DNA of 64,000 bases, from the NCBI RefSeq assembly GCF_000321225.1, contig NW_004450276.1:776300-840299 (forward strand), read 5' to 3'. Positions within the stretch are counted from its first letter, which is position 1. Each line of letters begins with the position of its first letter. The position numbers and the translations under genes were made by a program. Source of the stretch: Odobenus rosmarus divergens (Eukaryota > Chordata > Mammalia > Carnivora > Odobenidae). The notes below the pieces were generated by a model. It was not told where the DNA came from, ran no database searches, and saw nothing but the letters and a program-made list of their open reading frames with translations. This document shows, piece by piece, positions 25,677-37,632 of the stretch.

Positions 25677-26999
25677 TATTCAGACATAAAAAAGACCCTA
25701 CAAAATCTTGCCATCTGTAACAACATGGGTAGATTTAGAGAGTATAATGCTGAGTGAAATAAGCCAGCCAGAGAAAGACAAATACCATATGACTTCACTC
25801 ATATGTGGAATTTAAGAAACAAAACAAACAAACAATGGAAAAAAACAAGGGAGACACAACCAGAAAAAGAGACTCTTAATTAGAGAACAAACAGATGGTC
25901 ACCAGAGGGGAGGTAGATGGGGAGGATGAGCAAAATAGGTTAAGGGGATTAAGGGCATACTTATCTTGTGAGCACCGAGTAATATATGGAACTGTTGAAT
26001 CACTACATTGTACATCAGAAACTAATATAACGCTGTATGTTAACCACACTGGAATTAAAATAAAAAAAAGAAACAACTTGCCTCATTCTATTTAATTTCT
26101 ATTTTGGCATTAAAAATAAATTAATTGAAATTTATCAATTAAGAATTTTTCAGATTTATAAGGTGCAACTGCTATTAGCAATATAGTAATATATGTGAAT
26201 AGTGTTTTAGAAAGAATTATATTAATATTGAATTTATTAGATTATAGTAATTTACATCTTAATTTCTTTGAAACATTCCATGATAAATATTTAAAGATTC
26301 ATGGGTTATTACATGGATAGTTAGTTCTAGGTGAGCTTAGTAATTCTCTTAATTCTCTTAGTAATTCTCTTAAGTAATTCTCTCTTATAATTGTTGAAAA
26401 ACTCCCATAAAATAATAAAGAATCTCACATAACACTATCTGTACAAATATCCATTGGTTTTAAACTGAAGAATTCAGTGAGGAGAGAGACAAAGAGGTTT
26501 TTTTTTTAAATTACTTTGTGATAAATAATTTTAAAAAGAATCAGTCTTTGAAATTCAACATTGTTTTTAATAAATCAGTTGTATACACATCCATTTATTA
26601 TTGTATTTCTATGCCAACTCTAAAAAAACCACTTGGTCAAGTTCATTAGTTTTAGCATTGACTCTATCCTGTGCTTCTCTCTGTGTCAGGCCCCGAGCTA
26701 GTCTGATCTCAAATTAGTGCTGCTAAGTCATGGTGCTAAGTCTCTAGGCCCAGGAATTTACAGATTGTAATGGCTGATGGATTACTGCACAGTCACAGTG
26801 CAGTGTAATGGAAAGTGCACTAGGAAAGGAGTAGGAATACCTGGGGTTTTGATCACTTAAAAGATCCAAGCTTTAGTTCCTTCATCGAGGCAATAATGAT
26901 AATATGTGGCATAATTATTTCACCAGTGGACTGTGAGTTTCAGAACCAGCTCCTCCCATGCTCTTGGTATCATTTAATGACACCAACATCTAATCAACT

Positions 27000-27860
27000 G
27001 CCCAAAACAGTCCCTTGATTCTCCTTCTCCATCGCTGTCTCTATGGGGATAGTGACTCATCACTTACTCTTCCTGCTGTTTGCCCTGTTCTTGGCAATGT
27101 CAGCATTATTCACCCAGACGTTAAATTCCACCCTTCCCTGCACCCTCACATGATGAAACCTGTCTACCTCACTAAGATCTCTAAATACGACCCCTCCTAC
27201 CCAGTCCTCTGTTGTTAACTTAAGTCAGGCCCTCATCTGCCATCTGAACCACTGTAATAGTCTCCAAACAGGAATTGCTCCCTTAGCTTTACCCATGTGG
27301 CCACGATTTTGATCTTTCCAAGGGAAAATTGTATTACATTCCTCGACTGTAACTTATGGCTCCTTAAGGACCCCTTCACCTTCAGCACAAAATCCAGACA
27401 TCTTGGTCATCTGGTCTGCACCCATCCCTCCACCTCATCTCCCATTATCTCTAGCACAGGCACCAAATTTGGGCTAATGCCACATGGACTGTGATGCTGA
27501 GTGCCCCATGCTCATTGTTCTTACATGCTTCTTACACAAGGTAGTCCCTCTGCTGTTAAGACTCCATTCTCCCTTATCTACTTGGCAGAGTCTTTCTTCA
27601 ATCTGCAGCTCATGAGAGGTTTTCTTCTTTACAAAGCTTTTCCTGAACAAGCCAAGCAGGATCTGTTATCTCTTTCTCTGAGCCAGCCCAGTTCCTAGCA
27701 GTACTTTTATTATTACACTCAGTAGGTCTGTAAAACAATTATTTGTTTCCATGTCTCTTTTTTCTAATAGACACTGAACTTCTTGAAGGATGGGACAGTA
27801 TGTTATTTGTCTTTGTTTATCCAGATAATATCTCATACTATAAGTTGATGATCAATGATT
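27000..27860 (+). repeat. L2 LINE fragment
   Basis: Pyrimidine-rich sequence with L2 landmarks in order: 'caccttcagcacaaaatcca', 'ttcctgaacaagccaagcag', 'ttattattacactcagtagg' and 'agacactgaacttcttgaag'. The 60-92-codon frames in this stretch have no further support. Confidence 0.6.
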
Positions 27861-27979
27861 TCTTATAGGTGGATGGATAGATGGATGGTTGCTTCTACCC
27901 TCATGCACTTTAGTTCTGATAATCACAGCTTTGTCTTCAGTAACAGCAAGATTCTTTTTCTTTGTTTTCCCCCCTCAAC

Positions 27980-28310
27980 AGGTGTTCTTATCATCCATCC
28001 CTCAACACCTGAACCCCACCAACCTTTCTCTGAATAGTCTTCTATTCAATAGACTCCACTCAAACGAGTTACTCCTTTCATTGTTCTTTCATAACACTTC
28101 GTATAGTTGTACTAAAAAAAGCTTTCAACACTTTTAATTGTAATTATTAGTTTAAATACCTATATCCTTCCCTTAGACCTTACATTCCTTAAGACAGCAT
28201 CTCAAATTTCTTCCTCATATCTTTATTCCCAGGAGAGGCTAGCACAAGGTAGGTGATAGTACAAGATAGTAGGTGCTTGCTGAGTTAATTCATAAAGGTG
28301 TGCCTGAATG
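27980..28310 (+). repeat. Second L2-like fragment
   Basis: Echoes the L2 3' end: 'ccttagaccttacattcctt', 'tctttattcccaggagaggc' and a 'gtaggtgcttgctgagttaa' terminus. Confidence 0.5.
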
Positions 28311-29419
28311 TATGAAATGAAATAATGTATTTGAGAGTTCTTTGTAACTGGAAAGCCCAAGACAAATGTTAGATATTGTTATCATCTTGATCACGCCCAC
28401 GAATCATATCCTTTCCTCTGCTCCTTACTTCTTTCTACCTAGACAGCCCACAGACCCTCATCTAAATTATCACTTCACACAGATTTCCTTGCTCCCACTC
28501 AGAATGCATTTTGACATTAAACCAAACCCCTCAGCACTTGGATAAGATCTAGAATATAAAGAGGCTTGAAAAACAGAATCAACTCTCTTGCGATTTAGTA
28601 CCAGCCTTAAAACGCTAGTAAATGATAACCATGTTCTGAAAATGAAGATTGCCAGATCATTTTAGGTACCATTTTTTTTGGCTAATGGCAGTATATTTGT
28701 CCTAAATTTGTGCCCGTTCCTTATATAGAGAGAATTAGTTTATTAGGGAACAAAAGTATAAAACATGCATCAGAAGAAATTATATATACATATATGAATG
28801 ATAAGAACAAATTGATACAAAAATTTCAACTTCTTCCCAGGAAATCCCAGGATATTTTATGAATGACCTTGCAATCACTTCATCCACCTTGAAGAAGGGA
28901 CCTTCTCCAGTGTGAAAGGCAGTAGCCTCTTTGTATCTCAAAATCACCCCACTGCCTATTACGGCAAGAGGTGAAAAATACCTTAAAGTCTGGGGAAGAT
29001 TGGAATAAGAAAGAAGATAATTTTCATGGATATAGAATATGGAATGAGCAGAGCTGACATCTCCACTTATATAAGAAGTGCTATGAGATCACTGATGACT
29101 GAGAGGGGCAGGACCTCTGCTAATCCTCATCTGAAAGACGTCAAGCAGAGTACATTTTCCCATGATACCATTCTGACATTTGGGGTCAATCCTTTCTCCA
29201 AGTGAAAAAAAGTCACTTGCATAAATGCAACTTCAGTAGCACCTTGACAGTCCTTGGAAGTCATCCAAATGAATGCCAATTTAATGTGGTGAAGTCACCT
29301 TGTTAGACATTTATGGTGCAGGGTTGCTCCAAGATGTCTTTGTGGTGGGGTGCACTACTCATAGTTGAGTGCTGGTGAGAAGTACGTGAGTGATGCCCCC
29401 ATCACAGAACAAGCAGCAT

Positions 29420-29610
29420 GGCCTAAGAACATGGCTTCTAGATAAACACAGTCTGGCTTTATTCTCAATCTGTCATTTTGGAAGTTGAGTTACTTAGCTT
29501 TTTTGAGTCTTAGTTTCCTCATCTATGAAATGGGGATGATCATACCTTCCTCATACAGTTTTTGCAAGGATTAAATGAGATGGGGCTGTTTTAAATACCT
29601 GATGATTATT
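29420..29610 (+). repeat. MIR SINE fragment
   Basis: Sense MIR with 'agttacttagcttttttgag', 'tcttagtttcctcatctatg', 'aaatggggatgatcatacct' and 'aggattaaatgagatggggc'. One of the better preserved MIR copies in the window. Confidence 0.75.
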
Positions 29611-30339
29611 ATGTGGGGTTTTTTTGTTTTGTTTTGTTTCCTCTATCTCTCCCATCCTATCCCCCATTAACATCTCATACCAAACTCTGGGGGTTTTTTT
29701 TTAGGACTTTCCTTTGAAAATTGTGCATGATCACTGATGCTATTTTTCCCCCATGGATTTTGCACATCAGTAAGGAGAATGAAAATGAAATCATTTCTCA
29801 GTTTCCTTCACACTAATGTTCAGTTATCCAGAGGGTGTCATATCACCAAATGTCAGTAAAAATAATAATATATAATGCATAATATATAGTATGTAATATA
29901 TAATATATGATTTCATCTATCTCCTGGCTTTTTAATGATAGCAAATTTGTCAGCTTCATTATTTAACTGCATTTTCCAAATGTCCAAAATATCAGCTTTT
30001 GCTCCTCTTCTGAAGCAATCCTCTCCTCTCCATGTGACTATGAAATTTTTAAAAGGACCATACCTCCCCCTGCCCCACCCAAATCATACTCCTTTCTATG
30101 TGCTATTCTACAGAATAAGAATTCCCAGGGGTTACTTTCGAAACTTACACGTGCTGATGAATCTTATTAAACATGTTCTCCTTCCTCTAGAAAGATATCT
30201 ACATCTATGGTGATATTCTTCAGATAACATTTATAAGATAGGAAGCATTTATATAAAATTTACCTCTGGAGAATTGGGTCCCTACATTCCCCATTCCTCT
30301 CTTAGATGAGGCTGTTATAAGACCACATCAGAGGGATCA

Positions 30340-30900
30340 CACATTGCCTCATGGGTCACTGCAAGCCCTTGGCTTTTTCTCTGAGGGAAATGGGAAGTCA
30401 GTGGTGAGTTTTGAGCACATGAGAGACCTAATCTGACTTAGTGGTGCTGATAGCGCTTTTGTCACTATATCTGAATAGACTGTAGTAGAGCAAAGGCAGA
30501 AAAGAGAGAAGAGAAGTTGAGAAGGAGATGGTGGTGATTTGGACCAGGAGGGTAGCAGGAGAGATGGTGACATGTCCAGATTCTGGTCACATTTTGAAAG
30601 TCAAACCAAAAAGCTGTCCCAGTAGGCTGGATGTGTAGTGTGAGATGAAGAAAGCAGTCAAGGTTGATTATAAGGTTCTTAGCCTGAGCAACTGGATAGA
30701 TGGAGTTCCCATCAGCTGAGAGAGGGAAGGGTGTCAGAACAGCTGGTTTAGGGTGGTAGATGAGGGCTCTAGTTTGAGACATGTTAAGCTTGAGCTGTCT
30801 ATTAGACATCCAAGTGGAGAAGGCAAACAGGCAATTAGATATGCAATTTTGGACTACAGGAGAGAGGTCTGGTCTGGTGATAGAAGACCCTTAATATGTG
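30340..30900. repeat. Unclassified old interspersed repeat
   Basis: Purine-rich block of the kind found at many mammalian loci ('gtttgagacatgttaagctt', 'cattagacatccaagtggag'-like). It appears related in style to 34400-35950. The family cannot be named with confidence. Its antisense frames (30349-30809) are not considered genes. Confidence 0.4.
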
Positions 30901-31284
30901 CCCCTTAATATTTGTAAGAGGCTTAGCGCAATATCAGGTTCCTAGTAAGAAAGCAAGCAATGGTCATCATTAATATAATTCCTTCTCCTCCTTTAACCAT
31001 GTCATTCGAATTGTCCAATATAACTACTGCCTACTGTATGTGTTTATACTCTGAGCTAACAATTAAATTTACAAAGCAATCCTTTCTTACTTTTCAGGTT
31101 TATCACTGCCTTGTCCCCATGCTACCCTTTGATGGGAAATTCCCCATTTTTCAAGTGCATTTTGTGGGGAGGGCATTAAAGTTCAAAATAAAGATTGAAA
31201 CAATACTATGTGTGCTATAGTCAGTATAATTCTGGACAATGTCCTTTGAGCACAAAATGTTTGGCAGTAGGAGAAGTCATATAG

Positions 31285-31500
31285 AATGATGGTTAAGATA
31301 GCTGATTCTAGCATTGAAATTAACTCATATTCTAAAACATCACTTTGAATAAGTTTCTAATGTCTCACTTCTCCAATTCTCCATCTGTAAAATTGAGATC
31401 AGTGGAATTATGGAGAATATTAAATGGGGTAATAGATATAAAGTGCTTAGCACAATGCCAGACACAAGTAAGTTCTTATAATTTTCAGCTATTATGATGA
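31285..31500 (+). repeat. MIR SINE fragment
   Basis: Sense MIR: 'cttctccaattctccatctg', 'aaaattgagatcagtggaat' and 'aagtgcttagcacaatgcca'. Confidence 0.65.
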
Positions 31501-31625
31501 TAAGCAACTTTACTTTTTGTTTTCAGTTGTAACTAAGACTAAAATCTCTCCTATGGCTTTTCATTTACCACAGACTTTTCATTGAATACCTATTTCAATA
31601 TATCACTTAAAATTTACAAGACTTA

Positions 31626-31831
31626 GGGCGCCTGGGTGGCTCAGTTGGTTAAGCGACTGCCTTCGGCTCAGGTCATGATCCCGGAGTCCTGGGATCAAGT
31701 CCCACATTGGGCTCCCCCTTCTCTGTGGGGAGCCTGCTTCTCCCTCTGCCTCTGCCTGCCACTCCCCCTGCTTGTGCTCTCTCTTGTCTCTCTCTATGTC
31801 AATTAAATAAAAATAAAATCTTTAAAAAAAA
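31626..31831 (+). mobile_element. Carnivore SINE with perfect target-site duplication
   Basis: Sense copy, younger subtype (gactgccttcggctcaggtc). The flanks aaaatttacaagactta at 31609-31625 and again from about 31829 form an almost exact duplication overlapping the A tail, which points to a fairly recent insertion. Confidence 0.95.
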
Positions 31832-32689
31832 AATTTACAAGACTTAGTCTCAAGGCATTAGGCCAAAGGAAAGAAAAAGACATGAGGAGCAGAAATAGGA
31901 GTCTGATCCAACATGTTATTGGCACCTTCATCCCCTGCTTGTCTCCCCGCCCACCCCCAGCACCTTGCCCATATTGGTAATTAAACTGAAGGAACTGACT
32001 TAAAAGAAACACACTAAACTTCCCTCTTCCCTCTTATGTTATTTTAATTGTGTATATTTTGTTTTTAAGCATGGTTCTTTGGGGGAAAACACAATGTGTC
32101 TACTATAGAAAAACACATATTCTTTTAGGCAAGTAATTTTAGAAGCAAAAGACGGTCTCCAGGGTAAGAAGATGGAAAAGTAGTTGTATTAGCAGAAGAT
32201 GGCACAGAACGAATGCACATTTTATAGTGTAAAAGAAAGATATTTTAGCCTCCCTGCCTAAAACAACACTTTGCACTATCAGTTATGCTGAATTGTTGAA
32301 TAGAATAAAACAGAACCAGCTACAATATGACTGCTTAGAGTGAAAGTCAATAGTCAACTCCTAGGGAGCATCTCGCACTCATGACACACAGTGGCTTAAT
32401 TGGTCTTCCTATGGTTTGGAAGAAAGGCCTTGAAAATAATTCTGACCTCTTCGAAGCAAATTTATAGACATATAACAGTGCTTTAATCCTTGCATCCTGG
32501 AATTGCCAAGGAAATAGAGTATCAGTAGATAAAAGCCTAGTAAGACAATGATCATCTGATATTCCAACTCTGTGCCAAGCCAATTTGGGATTTCAGTCAT
32601 TTCCATTCTCTGCACCCTGAACTCCCTTCACACAATGTCTAAAGGGTGTATTTTTCCTTCACATTTTTTTTCCATATTGTCTCCTGATT

Positions 32690-32748
32690 TTCTTTCTTTC
32701 TTTCTTTCTTTTTCTTTCTTCTTTCTTCTTTCTTTCTCTTCTTTCTCT

Positions 32749-32800
<52 letters not shown>

Positions 32801-32808
32801 TCCTTTCT
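32690..32808. repeat. (TTTC)n microsatellite, compound
   Basis: A tetranucleotide run with interrupted and pure TTTC segments; the GAAA strand is the - strand. The Ser/Phe-rich and Lys/Glu-rich frames crossing it (32572-32861) are by-products. Confidence 0.97.
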
Positions 32809-33659
32809 CCTCTATGTGTCTGAATCTCTACCATGGTATTTTGGGGGTTAACTTCATGCATCCCTTTTTACTTGTTATGATCTAAATTTCTTGAGATCAT
32901 CTCCTCTTGCTCTGGACTCTGCTTCACCTCTGTAGCTGGTGCTTCTCTTACACACCTCTCTTTTCCTGTTCATTTACATAGTCTTACATCATCAAACAGT
33001 GCTATTCTTACTAAGATCTCTAAAGAAATGAGAAGACATCCATAAAAATTATCACGAAATGATAAATTCTATTTAAAAACTAGGCACGCCAGAACACAAA
33101 TATCTGTAGGAGTGTTGCCCCTTTTTGAAAAGTTGCAGTGATATTCACAAATGATGATATATCCCAAAATGACATTGGAATTAATTTTGGAACTAGTTTA
33201 CGATCTTCACAAGAAAATCACCGTATTACCTTACCTTAGCTTCATATTTTACCCAGATTAGTATTACTCACCTAATTCACCAGACTGATGCCAAATTCCC
33301 TTTGATAGCTTCCAGAGTTCATAGCCTTACCACTTCTGTGAAGGATTTTCAAAAGGAACATATCCTGAAGACAAGTCTGAAGGAGAATTACAAAATTGTT
33401 TTTGAGTAACAGAAGCATAATTAAAATGTCTTCGTTCCCAAGTACTTTAGAAGGGAAAACTCCCTTTTAGATAAGGGTAAATTCCCTTATTTCTGGTAAC
33501 ACATTGCATTTACTATTTTATAGTTACATCATAAGAGCCAACTCAAAAGTTCTGTTACTTTAATTATGTTTCAGTACACAGTGCACTTAGAACTTTTAAT
33601 CTGTGTGTGTGGAAGATACACTCTTGATAATAACAATGTGTCTGTCTTATTGTCTCTAG

Positions 33660-33800
33660 GACTATACTTGATAAAAAGGAACTACTAGAGTTTGCTCAAC
33701 TTGGCTGTTACTTGGAATATGATCTCTTTGGGACCGAACTCCTTCATTACCAATTCAACCCGGATATCGACATGCCCGATGATAATAAAAGAATCAGAAG
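33660..33800 (+). CDS. PTER: PTER coding exon 3
   Basis: Last base of codon 233 through residue 279 plus two bases of codon 280, reading [12 protein letters not shown] ... D-D-N-K-R-I-R. This barrel segment lies between the His230 and Asp298 strands. The acceptor AG is at 33658-33659 and the donor GTAAAT at 33801. Phase matches both neighbours (AG|G in, AG|A out). At 141 bases and in this phase it is not itself a visible long frame. Confidence 0.95.
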
Positions 33801-34399
33801 GTAAATATGATGAAATCTCTGATAGCATTCCCTTTTACCAGCCCTTTTTGATTCATATCTGGGCGGGTATTAGCAAAGATTCAGAAAACAGTATGCAGGC
33901 GGAACCAGAGACTTGCAGAAAAAAAGTATCAATGCTGTTGCAGGCAGAAAATCTCTATATATTATTTCAAGAAGCAAATGAGTCATCCTAAGTAGGCAAA
34001 AGCTTAGCAGAGCCTTAGAAGTTCAGTGCAGATGGGCAGCTGACAAGAAACAGATAATACTTAACCCCTGCCATGACAATAAGAGAACAAAGATGTTTTC
34101 CTCTTTTTATCCTTAATCAAGTAAGCTGTTTCTTTCCCATGTTGCCCACACTGAAGCCCTCACCCCCTACAATGAATTTCTAAAATGCTTTATAAAAAAT
34201 ATTCACTACGGAGATGATTGAAACTTAAATGCTGTAAGTCGACTGTCTAAAGATGAAACATCATAGAAGATCTAACCCCTCAAAACTGTCTAAGCGAATA
34301 ATTGTACGAGTCATTCTCTGCAACCAAGTGGAAAATTTGGGGGGTCAAGGGTGGATGGCTACCGGTTTGTCTTGGTTACGTGGCGATGTGAACCCTGAA

Positions 34400-35950
34400 T
34401 GCACCAAGTTAGGGAATCTGGCAGGAGAAACAGATTTGGGATTAACAAGGATGCCAGGTTTGGGAGCATCTAAGAGTTGCTATCCAGTGAAGCCATGGAT
34501 AAGGGCATGAAGCTCAGGGCAGAGATCTGGACTCAGACATAAATGTGGGCATCTTCGGTCTGTATGTCATGGTCGGCAGCGTGAGAGTGAATGAGATCAC
34601 TCAGAGAAGACAGTGAGGACAGAACCCTGGGGAACACTGATATTTAAGGAATGGACTCAGGAAGAGTCACTCAAGGACAGACTGAAAAGTTTTCCAAGTG
34701 AGAAGAATATCCGGGAAATGTGTTGTGGTGAGAGTCGGTGTGGGACAATGCTTAAAGCAGAAGGGCTTGGACACCTGAGAGGTGGCAGGCATCAAGTGAG
34801 GTAAAGGCTGAAAGTGTCCACTGGATTTCAGAGGCTGGAGATTCTCTTGCACAGTCAGGAAGTGCAGTCTCCATAGACAAGGCTTGAGGAGTAAGGAGGG
34901 GGTAAGGAAGAGGAGAGAGAATATGGAGGGTACTCTCTCAAGAAGCTTGGTAGTAAAGGGAAGCAGGGGTGTAGGGCCAAACAAGAAGCCACGGCAGGAT
35001 CAAGGGAAGGTTTTGTTAAGAGTTGAGCAATGTTTATGTGCCTGAGAGCAAAAGCAGAGAGACAGAGACAGAGACAGAGGCAGAGACAAATCCCGGGAAG
35101 CAGTACTCATTCTACAGCGCTGTTACGGAATTTATATGAAATAAAGTATGCAGAGTTTTTATGTGAGTGTCTGGTGCAGAATATGAAAATAGTCAATCGA
35201 TGCTAACTTAAAACAATCTGCAGAGAGGAGCTACAGAGCAAGGCTTCTAAGGAGACAAACAGATGGAATCTGAGAAGCAAACAGAAAGTCGGTTGAAAGG
35301 GATAAGGCAAGCAATGGGGTGAATGCAGAGAGATGTCGAGGTGAGAACAGGAAACTGAGGACATATGGCCACCCATGTTCGGTAGTGTCCCTGTGAAGTA
35401 GACTTGGTTATCTTCTGAGAAGGAAGGATCAGACTCAGGGCAGGACCTCATAGAAGAGGAGAGAGGCTGGGATCGGATGCTGAGGCAATGCAAGAGACAC
35501 TGATGGGACGTGTCGTGTGTGAGACCCACGTGAGGCTCAAGGTCATGACTGCATGACTGCACAGTGGCACCAATGCACACGATGTGGTGATTATTTCCAC
35601 CCAAAACGTTGTGTATTTTGGTAGTAAGACCAAGGAAGCTTTGAGGAGAAGCAGAAAATGTCAACAGTTAGAGAGAGGGTTGGGGTTCTGTCTTCGAAAA
35701 CATGGCTGACAACTGGGGGAACAGGGGTGGGGTTGAGTGAGGGTCACGAGGTCCAAGATGGAGGAAAGAAGGTATAGAGGAAAATGGGAAGATACAGCAA
35801 TAATATAGCTTGAGTGAAGTGGGAGAGTGTACCCAGAAGGAGGTGAGTGAAAAGGTAGAAGGATGTAACCTGGGGTCAGAGTGGGGAACTGAAGATCGAG
35901 ATTTCAGAGAGGAAGTAGTCTGCTGTGATGACAAGGCCCAGAAAGTGGTT
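34400..35950. repeat. Unclassified old interspersed repeat, long copy
   Basis: Purine-rich sequence with 'aggacagaaccctggggaac' followed by 'actgatatttaaggaatgga', a block found widely in mammalian genomes. It may be a further portion of the family at 30340-30900. The class is not assigned. Confidence 0.4.
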
Positions 35951-37435
35951 ATGGGTGTAGAAAACCATTTGGAATACGAGTAAAGAAAACTGACCTACAG
36001 AAGGGATGTCCAGAAACTGAGGCTCAAGCAGCAATAGTAGGACATATACACACACGGGAGTTGAGGGAAAGATCTAGAGCCGGTGGCCACAGTTGGGACA
36101 GTCCTCAGCTCTTACCCTGGGCAGTCAACCTTTACATCTGTGTGCCTTCTGCTGTCCCAGTGTATGGTCACTCCCCCTTGATGCTTCGAGTTTAATATCC
36201 TCAGGGAGAGCTAGCTGATCCATGTAACTCTAGCTATGTCAATATGGAGATGCTCAGCCATAGGTGAGAACTGACCTGACCAGTGAAGCTAGGTCTTTTA
36301 AAAATTTTTTTACACCACTGAAATCAGTTCTTTGATACACTGATTTATTGTTTCTTTTTTGTTTGTCCATTTTGTGTTATGATTTTAACTTATGTGCCCT
36401 AGGAGCACCATTCAGTAGAGGCAAACACGTGTCCCTATGGCCCCTGTGCCATACTCAGAGGTGAATATTCTCTGGAATTTAAAGTGGGCGGTGTTTTCTC
36501 ATCTTTCTCATCTTTCATGATCTCAAAACCATGGTTTCCTGAGGAATGCCCTCAGTACACGTTTTATAATTCATCTTAGAAATAGGAAGTTTGCTTTTAG
36601 GACCTGCTTCCTTTTCCTAAGCCCCTTTGTGGCAGTGAGCTGTATCTTTTGTATCTTTAGAAGGAACCCTATGCCATCCATGAGGCTCCTGGACCTTGAA
36701 TAAGAGAGAGGGGGTCTGCAGAGGGGTCTAGGAAGGAAGCATGGGGTGGGGGAAGGACAACCGACACCTCATCTCATATTCCTTCTTAGCAACTTTTGGC
36801 TATTAATTCAAGAACAAGAATTTCATTCTGATCAGCTTTCCTTGAACCAAATGTAAACATTCCAGATGTATTTCTATACAACAAAATATATATGTAATAT
36901 ATGTGTGCTTATGTCTGTCTATGTATGTATATATACCTAATTGTCCTTAAATGAAAATCATGCATTAGGTCACTTGACTTAAGTCCAGCTCACGGTACTT
37001 ACTGAATTAACTTTCGGGACGGGGTGTGCTCTGGTACCCCCCCGCCTCCCCTCCTTTGGGCACCTGATTTTCATCACCCATTGGCAGTCCTTTTCTGAGC
37101 CTTAGTCATCTTATAGCTCTGAACTCCAAGAACATAGAAGCACGCTTCTGCCTACCTCTGGTTTTCAGCACCAGAAATTCTGTGTCTAACACCTGTTTTC
37201 AATCTTATGCTCCATTTCTCAAATCTTATTATATCTCTGCCTTTTCACACTTTGTAGTCTCTCTCTAATATTTGTTTGCAAAACACTAACTCATTTGTAT
37301 TTCTATAATTACTGTCATATTTGTCTTCTCATCTACAGTGGTTCCTTCCTTCTGCCGGCATCTCTGGAACTACTGTTCTTCCATACAATGGCACAGCACA
37401 AGAGAGGAGCTTTTATTCTAAGAGTGGCCAAGCTA

Positions 37436-37632
37436 GGGCGCCTGGGTGGCTCAGTCGGTTGGGCATCTGCCTTCAGCTCAGGTCATGATTGCACGGTCCT
37501 AGGATTGCGTCTCATATCCAGCTCCCTGCTCAGCGGGAGTTTGCTTCTCCCTCTCCCTCTGCCCGTCCCCTCTGCTCATGCTCTCTCTCTCTCTCTCTCA
37601 AATAAATAAATCTTAAAAAAAAAAAAAAAACT
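37436..37632 (+). mobile_element. Carnivore tRNA-derived SINE
   Basis: Sense copy from gggcgcctgggtggctcagt through a CT run to AAATAAATAAATCTT and an A tail. Flanks gagtggccaagct and gaatggccaagtt are the aged target-site duplication. It is the last transposon before a 14.6-kb repeat-poor interval. Confidence 0.94.

Larger units (their letters stand above)
19812..26085 (+). mobile_element. Nearly full-length but dead LINE-1
   Basis: An L1 of about 6.3 kb in the same orientation as PTER. It opens with 'gggaagatgacagagtaaga', an L1 5'-end motif, has ORF2 remnants from 21391 and ends with 'ctgtatgttaaccacactgg' and an A-rich tail near 26070. ORF2 pieces: the endonuclease start (LNINDLNAPIKRHR at 21391-21672), a second endonuclease part in a shifted frame (21627-22208), the RT-domain motif region near 23390-23470 and the stretch at 23489-23911. 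There the family's F-A-D-D catalytic motif reads F-A-N-D, so an active-site Asp is lost. Stops and frameshifts are frequent and a standard ORF1 is not recognised. A SINE (20625) and a solo LTR (24008) are inserted in it. Confidence 0.88.
9531..33659 (+). other. PTER: Large PTER intron (24.1 kb) between coding exons 2 and 3
   Basis: GTAAGC donor at 9531 and TTGTCTCTAG acceptor ending at 33659. It is filled mainly by interspersed repeats, listed separately. The stretches 15480-17600, 17750-19800, 26090-26990 and 32040-33650 are mostly unique or too diverged to classify. No nested gene or RNA gene was recognised. Confidence 0.9.

Noticed and set aside
32572..32861. Ser/Phe-rich and Lys/Glu-rich frames
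   Set aside because: They are translations of the TTTC/GAAA microsatellite.
35203..35664. 153-codon - strand frame
   Set aside because: It falls inside an old interspersed repeat, is rich in Ser/His/Leu without a domain and has an overlapping frame on the same strand.
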